From positions 1,439,920-1,472,306 of the forward strand of contig JAAAKB020000013.1 of NCBI GenBank assembly GCA_010014835.2: a stretch of 32,387 bases of DNA. Direction: 5' to 3'. This document shows, in pieces, positions 1 to 12,300 of the stretch (its first letter is position 1; every line of letters starts with the position of its first letter). Under the pieces are notes generated by a model. It was not told the DNA's origin and made no database searches. It saw nothing but the letters and a program-made list of their open reading frames with translations. This DNA is from Apostichopus leukothele. Taxonomy: Eukaryota; Echinodermata; Holothuroidea; Aspidochirotida; Stichopodidae. The translations under genes were made by a program, and so were the position numbers.

Positions 1-222
1 TCACAGGCACCAAAAACAATAGGGCACACCTTCTCACTATGGCGGATCTATATACCAAGTTTGAGTTAAGTCCAACTTTCCCTTGTTGAGTTACAGTGTA
101 CCCAAGCAAGTGTCACAGACGCACACACAGACACGCATACATACACACACGCACACACACACACGCCAACCTGACTACATAGGTTCCTTTTGCTAAAGCA
201 AGGAACCAAAAACTCTACTTAC
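1..222. repeat. Dispersed repeat fragment with (CA)n microsatellite
   Basis: Bases 1-115 resemble the phrases of the RUVBL1-intron repeat (ataccaagtttgagttaagt, cttgttgagttacagtg), and an impure CA tract follows at about 117-165. It lies in the SMC1 intron after the last visible exon. Confidence 0.7.
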
Positions 223-335
223 TTCTCCATAGCTTTCATGTTGGGAGCAGCAATTCTCTGTAGAGTTGCCTGCATACTAGATACTTCAGATGACAACTTA
301 TCACCAGCTTCTTTGATTTCACCCACTCGATCCAG
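223..335 (-). CDS. SMC1A: SMC1 exon q: [12 protein letters not shown] block, last exon in window
   Basis: The exon is 113 nt and reads [20 protein letters not shown], then [18 protein letters not shown], with the last lysine split. Human [15 protein letters not shown] follows the same 31-residue spacing from DLKD. The acceptor is CAACAG and the donor GTAAGT. The C-terminal ATPase lobe should continue left of base 1. Confidence 0.95.
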
Positions 336-3300
336 CTGTTGGCCAAAAAACAACTTAATATTCCTTACGTCTACAGAGTAAAGATTTCTTATTTGATCTT
401 AATCTCAGTATTGATTCCAAAAAGTTAGTATATTACATAACTTTGTGGTTCAGAATTATTATGTTTATTTCTGTTAATAATTTCATCTTCTTTTCTATGC
501 ATTATCATATGCAACACAACATTGCTGGTATCTTAACACCGCTAATGTAAATAGTATAACAGAATGTCTCCCTCGTCTACTACTTCTAATTAATAACTAG
601 TGTCCGCCATTGCTGTAACGATTCATGACTCTCAATTTAAACAGTGAACTGTCTCGAAGGAAGTATGTGAAGTGTATCTCCATGGCGATGATTATACAGT
701 AAGTTCATCTCCATGGCGATGATTATACAGTAACTCAAGTCCATGACTCAAATCACTGGTAATGACTCAACTTTAAACTCAGCTGACATTTTACAACTCA
801 CACATAAAACCACTGATAACGGTAATTCAAACACTCTTTGATTTAAAACACAAAACAAAGCTTTCCAAATTGTAAAAAATAAAGTAAAATATTATCATGA
901 CATACTAAGGAAATCTTAGTAACAGTCCTGTTAAATTTGTTTTTCTTTCTTCAAACATCTTCCTCAGCCTTGATGTTAATTAAACTGATAACATTACAAC
1001 AAGATAGTATTATTCAATTGATTCTCCATGTTAGAGGCACTTCACTTTCAGATTTAATGAGAACAGAGGTAACTAGATATCTTGCAGGGATCCGACTGAT
1101 GACACAAAAGCAATCATCTTCATTTCTGGTAAAATGCTTAGTTTTCTCACAAAAAAAAAGGAAAAAAACGTAAAGAAAATATTAATGTTTGCCTTGAATG
1201 ACTTACATCTTTGAGGTCTTGGTTAAGTTTCTTATAGTTGATGACAATGAGTGATTCTCTAGCATACATGCTCTTAGTGCCCTGACTACTAAGACTCTCT
1301 CCAGTATCACCACTCTCCCTCTGACTGGACCCCTGTAGATGAAGAATAAGACACACAGACCAATAGCAATGAATAAGAATATCAAGTAATAGTAATGACA
1401 AGGGAAGCAATGGATGTATATACAGAGGCAACTGACAAGCAGTAATACATTCAAATACTCATTAATACTCATTTTATGACTGCTGTAATAGACATAGAAA
1501 TCTAAACAATATGAAGAATTCCACACACCATGCCTCCCCCAACACACTCCTCTTTCCACCCATTTTAATAACATTTACCTTACCATAAGTTCAGCTTCAG
1601 TAACATATTCTGGTACAGAATCGAATTATAGCAATTTCAAAGCATTTCACTTCCAATACCTCCTTCAATACATTGCATTCAGCTAATGACAATACTGTGT
1701 TAAAGCAGCAGATTGTGTAGAATGCCTTCCGTAATGCAAAAACACTTCACCGACAATTTAAGTACTCTGATGCAGAAATGTCACAACTGAAAAGACAGGA
1801 ATCTTGACAAGTTCCATAACTTTCAAAAGGAAACAACAGCGATCCTTGACCTACGACACATATATACCAAGATCTGGCTAACAATGCATCCAAGACTCAC
1901 CAATGGACAAACAAATTAATAACTAATTGCATGTTCTGTGACAAGAATGTATACAAAACATTTGTACAGAGATTGGCAGTTGATACCTTTTGTGAATCTG
2001 AATTTTGTTAGTTTATAATTTTATAATTTTATAAGTTTATAATTTTTTATTGTTGAATATGTTAATTTTGGTGAATATGTTAATTTATTAATTCAATGCA
2101 ACCAGTGGATTTAATCAGTTGTTTACCTCTCCTTCTTCCGAGATATCATCCATGGAGCCTCTCTTCATCGGTACTTTAATGTCATCCATTTTACAAGCCT
2201 TCAATAAACTGTGTCTGTCGGCCTTCTTCTGTTCCAGTTTAGTCTCGGTTGCTGTGATATGCTTCTGGATGGCTGTCAAGGTTGGGGCAAAAATAGCAAT
2301 TATTTTGGCAAACTGTTCTTTCCAGATATATTATATTTCCAGATAATTTCCTTCCCAGATATATATAAAGTTATAAAATGAAGTTATATCATTATGTCAT
2401 TAATTTGTCTGCATTGATCAATACTCGATTCAGAAACTCTTATATAAATGTGAAATCGTCTGAACTTGTTTGTGATCGACACATTCAATTATTTTCAATG
2501 CCTCTTCACACCTTTACGTTCAAAACGCTGCATCAAGGCATCCTTTGCAAGAAATCCATGACTTTTTCTAAGAGATTATAGACAAACCTGTGATCTCTTT
2601 GTTGCAAGTCATGAGTTGCTTTCGAATCTCCTCCACTTCGGCGTTCTTATCGTCAATCTGAGATTTCTTGGTCGTCTTTGAAAATTTGAGTTTAGTCATA
2701 GATTCTGATTCTTCATCAATGAGCTGAGAAAATGATGAACGAAAAGTTTAAGAAATATTTAACTTCTATAATTCCTTTTTACAACTGATATGAAAGGTAC
2801 ATCATATTAATCATCACCAGTGAATAAAGGGGATTAATATTACCATTCAAACTATACAACAAACATTTCAAGGTTTTTCTTTCTTTATCTACTCTAATTA
2901 ATTATCTCAAATTATGCTGATTAAATCTATTCTCTGAACTAAATTAAGCCTCCCCAAAGTCTATTGAGATACAGAAAAAGCTGAAAAGGTAAAATCAACT
3001 ACACCCACAACAATATATACACAACTGTACATTAGTTTCCATACTACAAGATGTCCCAAATTGTATTTTTTTGGCCCCACATAATATTTTTGATGGTATT
3101 TTACCTTCATCTGTTTAGCTTCTTCTTTCTTCAGTTTCTCCAACTCCTTTTCATCATTAGACACTTGCTTGGTCCATTTCTTGACATTTGCTGTATACAT
3201 GAAAAAGATGATGATTTTGTTTATGTTCATTACATCAAAGAAGTTTGTTTCAAATTGATTTGATTTGATGCAATCCAAATGTTTTCTCTTTCAAAGGTGT

Positions 3301-6300
3301 TTCCCTTCAGACTCTGATTATCTACTTTATCAATTAACTGTAATAATGAGGACAGAGTACCAGACCAGAGAATTATACACCAAATATGACCAAATATGAC
3401 CAAAAGTGACCAAACATGACCAAATATGACCGAACATGACAGGTATTACAACACAAAAGAATGGGAGGCTATAGCATAGACAAGTTAGCTGTTTTTATCT
3501 GTGATTTAAATTACAGCTGTTTTTATCTGTGGTGTAAATTCTCTTGCCGTGATATAAAATCTGAACAGAAACTGTATTGTTAATTTCTTGGCTTAATGTT
3601 ACAAGAGGTATTCACCATCCATTGGTTTTGAATACAAACATCAACATTTAGCCTAGACTTATCTCACTTCATTCAGATGTAGTAAGACATACCATCAGAC
3701 CTACCTAACCTACTTTACAAACAAGAATTAAGCAGCAGTCATTAGTTTGTGTGACTGTTGAACATGACATCCAGCAAACTTCAAGAAAATCTGGTCACAA
3801 ATGGAACATGATTATAAAATCCAACCAGCAGTAGTTAAGGTGACCAGTATTAACTCCAAAGGTCAGCAAGTCTAACACTTACAAAAAATTTCCTGGACAA
3901 TTTTCTGGAGGTTCTACCTCTCTAAATATTCATGGATTTTGAGGAGACTTAAAACAGGTCATTAATGTGTCTCAGTGAGATAACATGCTCCCGGGACAGT
4001 ATTGTCCAACCTAAATACTAAACTGTCTTCATCTTTAAATTTTTTTCTTGAAAAGAAGCATCAGTATGTTTACCATAACTCTCTCACTGAATACTTGATA
4101 AATAATTTAGATAGAACAATAATACCTTCTGTATCCCTGGACCTTTCATACTCGAGCTGATTGACGAGTTTCGACCTCTGATTCTCAAACTCCAGCCTCC
4201 GTTTGGCTCTCTCTTGCTGAGCTCTTAGCTCCTTCTCTTCGTAGTGACGAATATTCTGGACGTTGATTTGACTGCAGAAATCAGTGAACACTTCATCCTC
4301 CACGTTGTTCATCTCTCCTTTCTTCTCTGTGATGAGTTCAGCTCTTTGTGTTATCTGCTCTTCTATGGCACTTATCTTGGGCTGCGGAAGAAAAAAATAA
4401 CTTTCAATTAATTGAAAATGAATAGGAACATATACTCTTTCATGGAAATTACTAGGGGGATCTTACATCACAATGAGTTCCCACTTGTTTTTGCACAGCT
4501 TAAAACATTTCAATGAAACAATGTATTGAATGACAACAATGGTAAGACTAACAATGAGATTATCTCAAATTTGGTCAATAGTCTGGTATTTTAAGCCATC
4601 CCAAGTAAAATGTCTTCACAATTCATGTTTCATACAAAATAAACTGTTAGGATTAAAGGACTTTACTCCTGTGTTCTTTATTTTAGAGTTAACATCTGTC
4701 ATTTTCACAATTCAAGCACTTAACACTTGCTACATTTCCTAAGCATTATTCAGCATATCTACAGTCCCAATCCTGCAAAAAATACACTTAACTGTATAAC
4801 AATGCTCTTCAACAAAAAAACAAATAAAAAAGTAAATAAAGAGGGAACCAAACCAGACAATAACAGAGCAGATGTGGATAAGAACTACTTACATCAAAGG
4901 CTTCCAGATCTTGGTTCAACTTTGAGATGATTTTCTGGTTATTGGTGAGGATCTTCTTTTGCTATAAATATTTAGAAGGGATGAGATTAGCAGTCTTGAA
5001 TCCATATTACAGATATAACTCTGAACTTATCAAATTCAACTTAAGAAATTCAGGATAATGTACTGCTCGTACATGGTATCCTGTCAACATAGCCGTAACC
5101 TCACACAACCGTAACTCTTACAATATCCCATCACATCTCAATCACCCTCTGATGTACACCTATGAGGCACATTTGGAGATGTTGTTTAACTTATCACTTA
5201 TGCCTCTTCTTAAAAAGCTCTTTGTAAACATTCCATTTTGGAAACAGTAATGGAACAGGTTTTGTATCTGTGTTGTCCCTATAACTTGAAGCCTTGGTAT
5301 GCATTCACATTCTCTTTATGGAACTATTGTGTAGTAAAGAATCACACGATCATGACAACGTCCAAGTAAAGTTTTGGATAAACAAAAGCAGCATTCAATA
5401 TATTTTTGTCTGAATTCATTCACTCAATCCCTGCGAACGAACCAAGATTTGGGTAAAAAATATTTACTACACAATAGTGCCTAAAATGATTGCAGTTTCT
5501 AATGCATAATGCAGTTTTAAGGAGTACTCACTGTTTTGTCCCTTCTATGTACTTATGAGTGTTTATTGAAGTATCTCATGAAATGGTCCCCATGACTCAC
5601 AGGGTACTTGTTGTTATCCCTACCACTCAGGGAGTACTGACAGTGTTGTCCCTATCCCTCATGGTGTACTTACTGTGTTGTTCCTATCACCACCATGGAG
5701 TACTTACTGTGTTGTCCCTATCACTATGGAGTACTTACTGTGTTGTCCCTATCACTATGGAGTACTTACTGTGTTGTCCCTATCACTCATGGAGTACTCA
5801 CTGTGTTGTCCCTATCACTCATGGAGTACTCACTGTGTTGTCCCTATCACTCATGGAGTACTTACTGTGTTGTCCCTATCACTATGGAGTACTTACTGTG
5901 TTGTCCCTATCACTCATGGAGTACTTACTGTGTTGTCCCTATCACTCATGGAGTACTTACTGTGTTGTCCCTATCACTCATTTAGTACTTACTGTGTTAT
6001 CCCTATCACTCATAGAGTACTGACTGTGTAGTCCCTATCACTCATAGAGTACTTACTGTGTTATCCCTATCACTAATGGAGTACTTACTGTGTTGTCCTT
6101 ATCACTCATAGAGTACTTACTGTGTTGTCCATATCACTCATAGAGTACTTACTGTGTTATCCCTATCACTAATGGAGTACTCACTGTGTTGTCCTTATCA
6201 CTCATAGAGTACTTACTGTGTTGTCCATATCACTCATAGAGTACTTACTGTGTTGTCCTTATCACTAATGGAGTACTTACTGTGTTGTCCCTATCACTCA

Positions 6301-9300
6301 TGGAGTACTTACTGTGTTGTCCCTATCACTCATGGTGTACTTACTGTGTTGTCCCTATCACTCATTGAGTACTTACTGTGTTACTATGGAGTACTTACTG
6401 TGTTGTCCCTATCACTCATGGTGTACTTACTGTGTTGTCCCTATCACTCATGGTGTACTTACTGTGTTGTCCCTATCACTATGGAGTACTTACTGTGTTA
6501 TCCCTATCACTCATTGAGTACTTCAGCCTTGTTTCCAGACCATTGATCTGGGAGCGGATGTTATTAAGATCAGATTCTTTCCTCTTTTTCTTCTGTTGTT
6601 CTTTCAGTTCCTCTGTCAGAGATAACTTCCTTTGTTTCAGGTTATTGAGAGACTTTTCATCCCATCGTCTTGCTTTGGCTTTCAAATCCCTACGGAGAGA
6701 AAACAACTCAATTGGTTAGAAAACAACAACCACTGCCTTGTGCAACTGATTTAAACTTATATTCTCTTGACATAGCTTGATAATAATTTGCTTTCACAAA
6801 CTCTTTGCACCTATGTCTGTGGCTATGACACTCAAGTGTCTGAAACTGCAATGCAACTGTTGATCAGCAAAGATACAAATTAACATAACATGAATAAACA
6901 CTATCTGAATTACCTTACCAAAGCTGGATATGCAAATAACATGAGTTTACAAAAGACTGTCATAATAATGCTATATTGTAATACAAACATATATCCTAAA
7001 TTGCAATGATTTGTCAGCAGAGATATGGTTTTACAGCTGATGTTTAAGATCAATATTATCTTTTTGAGATGACCACAATTAAACTTACGAAGCACCACCA
7101 GAGATGATCCCAGATTTCTGAAACATTGTTCCGTCCAAAGCGACAGCTTTATGGCGTTCGTGACCACCAAAGGCAATCTTTCTGGCATCTTCAACAGTTT
7201 CACAGACGAGAGCATTACCACAGGCATACTGGAGAGCTTTCTTTACCTTTGCAGGTTCGTAGCGAATCACGTCAATCACGAGTTTAACTCCACGAGGATC
7301 ACGGATATCCCTATCAAGAATACATAATATAGACAAATCGGTACATGATTTCAAAAAACTTCAAAATGTGCAAAATGATCCAATTACTAAGCAAACATAT
7401 AGTTATTTAGCAGTTTTTGTACAGGGAGCAGCAGTATTTCTTATTACTGAATCAAGAATTTCAAATATTTTGATATCGCTCTCTGCTCAAGCTCATGTAA
7501 TTCATTTATACTGATTACTATTTTATACTGATTACATTTGATGTATCTACTCTATTTCTTAGCTCTTGTCAATAATCTATAGGATATTGTTTGTATCAGT
7601 TCGCTTTTTAATAAGATCCAAGCAGAATTAGTCACTGAACCAAGTTGAAATATGAAAGGTGAAAAGATGGAATCAAATGGTCATACCAGGTTGATCTACA
7701 TCACCCACATTCAACTTACATTTACTTCAAACCAACAGACCTGGTCAAAGGCTGACTTTTGCAACATTTGTGGACATTTCTTCTAACAACTTGGAACTTC
7801 TTTGAAGGTAGTCTGACTGCCAATGTGTTTGTACAACAAGACTAATGTTTAAAGGAAACCATGATATTTAATTGCACAACTGTTTGCCCTGTGACATCTT
7901 GCATGACATCCATGCCAATCTTACCTAACAAGATGTCTACTGCATAACTCTGCTGGGGCAATCCTCCAATCATGTTAGGCCATGTTCTACTCAGAAACTG
8001 TTTAAACCTTCATAAAATCCTAATTTTGAAGTTGGTTCCAAAATAATGCAACACTGAGCATCACTAGTCATCAACACAGAAGTGTGCCCAATATTAATGA
8101 CTCTGTGTAAGATATTTGTGGTTTTTTTATTGAAAGGTTCAAAACTTAAGCTATGCTACATTCTCTTTACCTAAGTTGTTCGTTTGTTGGTTTCACCTCG
8201 ATGAAATCCAACGGCAAGAAGGTTTCTGGATCAGCCCTCTGCTCTTTCATGTACTGAATGCAATCCCTGGCTGTCTTCTCAGAGTCTACGATGATGGCAT
8301 CCATGTTCTTACCAAGGACCTTAGTAACAGCTATTTGGTATTTCTTCTGGCTAGGCTCGCAGAGATCAATCAAGCGTCCGTACTGTAATAGGAAAGTGAG
8401 ATTAGGTGTCACAACTTACTAGCGAATAGCTAATGCCTTGTCCTGACCTATAGCAAAACATAGCATGAATAAGTTACCGTCAGTCTGTGATTGTCATTGC
8501 TTATACTTATGCAGTTCCAGTTTGCTCAAATCATTGAAGTATACATAGTGCAGACTTTAACTATTCTACTAGAACACTAAAAGAAGACAATTTCACTTCT
8601 GTTTTGGTAAAGTAGCATTGATACATTTGAGATCTCAAAAATGCAGAAAGAATGATTCACTCATCAGAGATACACACTGAACAGACCAGGCAACTCAACC
8701 TTCAGCTACTGATATAAACAATTAATCACAGTTGTTCAAAAAGACAATGCCACTATCTATTAGTTTCCATTTACTGATGGAACTGGTCGACTGGATTTAA
8801 TAGTTTTAGCAATCGACAGATAATTGCATATTTAATCTCCTCCATCAAATTTGCTAATGCCATTCAAGTATATAACTAACTTATCAACCAAGTCTAGTCA
8901 TTTACAGCTAACCTGACATTTGACTTAGATTACGATGTATATAGGTAACACTTACAACACCAGTGAATAGCCGCTTGAGGTTATCAATCAACTCTCTCTT
9001 TTTCTGATATCTTGTATTTTCGTGTTTGTCCAGTTTGGCCTCTCCAAGCTGCTCCACGATGGATTCTAATTCGGCGTTGATTTTATGAATCCTTTGGTCT
9101 GCTCCGAGCACCTCCTCTTCTAGCTGCTCCTTCAGCTGAATCTGCTCATTAATCGCTTGCTCACTCGTTCTAAATTGATAAAAAATATTCTAATTATTTC
9201 TGAGTTTATTATTCAACATTAGGTCACTAGAAAATCTTGTTAAATTTTAAAGGCAAATGTCAATGCTTTCTAACCTGTCTGTGAATAATAGACTACAAAA

Positions 9301-12300
9301 TAACTTTAAACGATGGCTTAACATCAATTCACTCTGATAATATTTATTGACCATTCTACATTCCTCCATGCTACCATTAGGTTAATGGGCAAGGATAGGG
9401 AATGAACACTCTTTGACATGTCCTACACTTTTCTTTAAGGTTGTCCAATGCAATAAATGAATGATGGTGTAATGGTGCAAATTTAATCACAACACTTTAC
9501 TATAAGTTTAATGGTTTGCTTTAATACCAGAATGGTTTTAGAAATCAACCCAGAATTACACAATAAGCTTTGAAGAAACAGAGCCAAGGTAGTTTCTACA
9601 ATGACTTGATGACATATGACAATATCCCTTTATGAAAAGGGGTGGGGTAGGTGGAGGGAAGGGCTGATGGTGGAAATAACAGATAATAATGGTTTCATAA
9701 TTGAACAGATAAAAAAGAAGTTTCCAAAATCCAAGAAATTGTTGGAACATAGATGTCCAGCAGAAGAAATATATTTTTGCTACTATATAATTGAGATTTA
9801 CTATTTTGAACCTTAGAAGTGAAAAACCAATGTCAAAGAATAACAATCCTTGCCAAAAAACTTACTTGATATAGTCACTGAGCTTATCCAGTCTCTTCTT
9901 GTTCTCATCCCTGTCAGACGAAATCACAAAAGATAAACAAAATAGTAACACTTCAAAAACAAAAACTTTTGTCAATAATGTTATACAATTACTTTTTACT
10001 TTCGATTCAGTCAGGGCTTGCATCGAATGGGTGACAAAGAAATGAACCTTTAAGTTGGGTTGAAGTCAGGATTGATTGATGGCTCTCAAACAAGTTAAGT
10101 GATACTGACAGTTTTTGCTGTATTGCAAACATCAAAGTGGTCCACATATCACTATGACGGGCAAGTAATAAACATCATTGATATTATATAATGTCTCTCT
10201 TTACAGCAGCCATTACAGATCTGCTCCCTCGAGGAATAACTTGGAATGAATAAAACAATACATTAAGTGGTGAACTGGTCTCAGTTATTGTGAAGCAAGA
10301 TTGTTGAAGTACTTGCAACTGTATCACAAATTTACAAGTGAGATGTAACTAGTTTCCATGTCATAATCCTGCTTCTTCAGTGGGACCAACCTTTAAGCTA
10401 TAACTATAACATACTTACATCTCATGTTCTTTCTGTTTGATCTTAGCTAGAAGTTCTTGTTTCCGATTCTTCTCACTGTCCATTCTGTCCTGATCAGACT
10501 TTTGGTCACGATTCAATTTCTCAAACTCTTGTAGGAGCTGTGCTGCTTTTACACTAGCTTCTTTCTTCAGTCTATGGTACTCCTCAACCTAAATAGAATA
10601 AGAATAAGAAATAATAACAGATGCAATCTATCTTACTCTTCAACTTAAATAGAATAAGAAAATGGAAATGAAAATGAAAATGTATGATATACTCCTCAAC
10701 CTGTAATCCATGTTTACAACTTTAGTAGATTGATGCATATAACTGCTCGATCTGCAATATTATACTTATCATAATGTTTACAGCACAATAAGATACTCAA
10801 TGATTTAAAACAAAATTTGGTAATGCAATCTATGCTACTCTTCAAGCTGATATTAGCTTTTAGCCGAGAGTTGATAATTTTCATACTTTTTTACATTGAC
10901 TCTTGATACTTTACTGAAATGTGCTGCATTAGAATCGGACTACTTTATGGTGTTAACTGACCTGTGACTCCTCAAGCTCCAAATCTCTTCCCTGGCTCTG
11001 ACTTTCTTCTTCAATTCTCTCTTCAAATTCCACTTTCTTTTTGTCGATCGCTTCCAACTCTCCCTCCAGTTCCTTAATGTCACCTAAGTGACTCTCATGG
11101 GTCTTCTTGGCATTCTTTAATGATTTCCTTGAAAGCATTAAAAGATGACATTTACTCTTTAATGCTTAGATAAAATTGTTTTCATTTGGCAATTAAAACA
11201 GTTAGAACTTTCAAAGTATGGAATATGACAAAGTGACATTTGTTACAGAAACGGAGCTGTGAGCCTAATGAAATTTTACACCAGTCATTGCTTTTGGTTT
11301 AGGCCTAAACTGATCTTAAGTTAAAGAGCTACAAGAAAATCTCTGCAAACTTTGATAAAAAGGAATAAATCATTCCAAACTTACTTTCCAGCTTCAAGTT
11401 TCTTGTTCATGTGAGAAGTCTTTTCTTTTGCTTTGATGAACAATGGTTTCTTCTTGTTCAGATCAACTTCCTGTAATAATGAGGTGAAGAAACAACATGC
11501 AATATAACTTTGGACAATGGGAGACAAATCTGGAAAAAGGAGCACACACACATGCATGATCTTCCTTTGACACACCTTACACACACAAAAACACAAAAGT
11601 GTGACATATCTAAATAAGTCAAAATGAATACTATCCTCATTAATATTTTATTCAATGTATGAACGTCTTGACAATAACATACATCTGACTGAAAGTTTGA
11701 TCAACTTACATGTAATCTCCGAGTGAAAAAAAACACCGGACAACTTGTGAGAGCCTATTGGTATGTTCTGTGAGAACATTTTCAAAGGTAATGTTTTAAC
11801 TTGAAAATATCTCTGATGACCTTTTAGACATTCCAATTCGCCTATTACCACGAGAAAACTCAAGTTTTACAAGTTTGATACCAACAGCTTTCCAAATCTT
11901 GATCACAGAAACAATATGAAGAGACATTTAAGAGCTTGGGTACCTTTTCTCTCATCTCTTTCTCGATACCAGCAAGTTCTCTGGTCAGCTGTCCAAGTTC
12001 TTTCTTCTTTCCTTTAATCTCTTCCTCTACGCCCTCTCTCTTGTCCATAGCTCTTTTAAGTTCATCGTTATGTTCTCCGAGCTCCTCAGAGTGTCGGCTG
12101 ATGTCTTTCTCGTTATAATATAACCTGAATAACTGATATTCCAGTTGCTTTTGAACCTGTCAGGAGGAAGATATAACACACTGACTTGAACAACATAAAA
12201 TGAATATTTAAAGACATATTTGGGAATATTGCAATTTACCAAATTTATCTTAATTGATGTCTGGGTTCTCTCACAATACAAACAGATCCTTCACTGTACT

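Noticed and set aside
1147-1574. Hydrophobic minus-strand frames of 94 and 123 codons around an SMC1 exon.
   Set aside because: They overlap the SMC1 exon 1207-1332 or its intron. The 94-codon frame simply contains the exon, and the 123-codon one is a shadow in another frame.
5521-6525. Regular array of about 32-bp repeats resembling a CRISPR array.
   Set aside because: There are no unique spacers, since the units are directly adjacent. The context is an intron of an animal gene.
5559-6719. Long plus-strand open frames with a 32-residue periodic protein ([15 protein letters not shown] type).
   Set aside because: The frames exist only because the 32-bp repeat lacks stop codons on that strand. 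The unit is explained by the antisense SMC1 exon end and donor, and there is no start context, splice pattern or flanking coding sequence.
7284-7310. Three extra residues (DPR) at the start of the second hinge exon relative to human SMC1A.
   Set aside because: The segment is a short loop at an exon border where such length change is ordinary. It is in frame and may simply be the ancestral state.
9866-9910. The 45-nt exon could be an artefact of forcing the alignment.
   Set aside because: It has a good acceptor and GTAAGT donor, fits the phases on both sides and gives the residue count needed for the human alignment, so it was kept as an exon.
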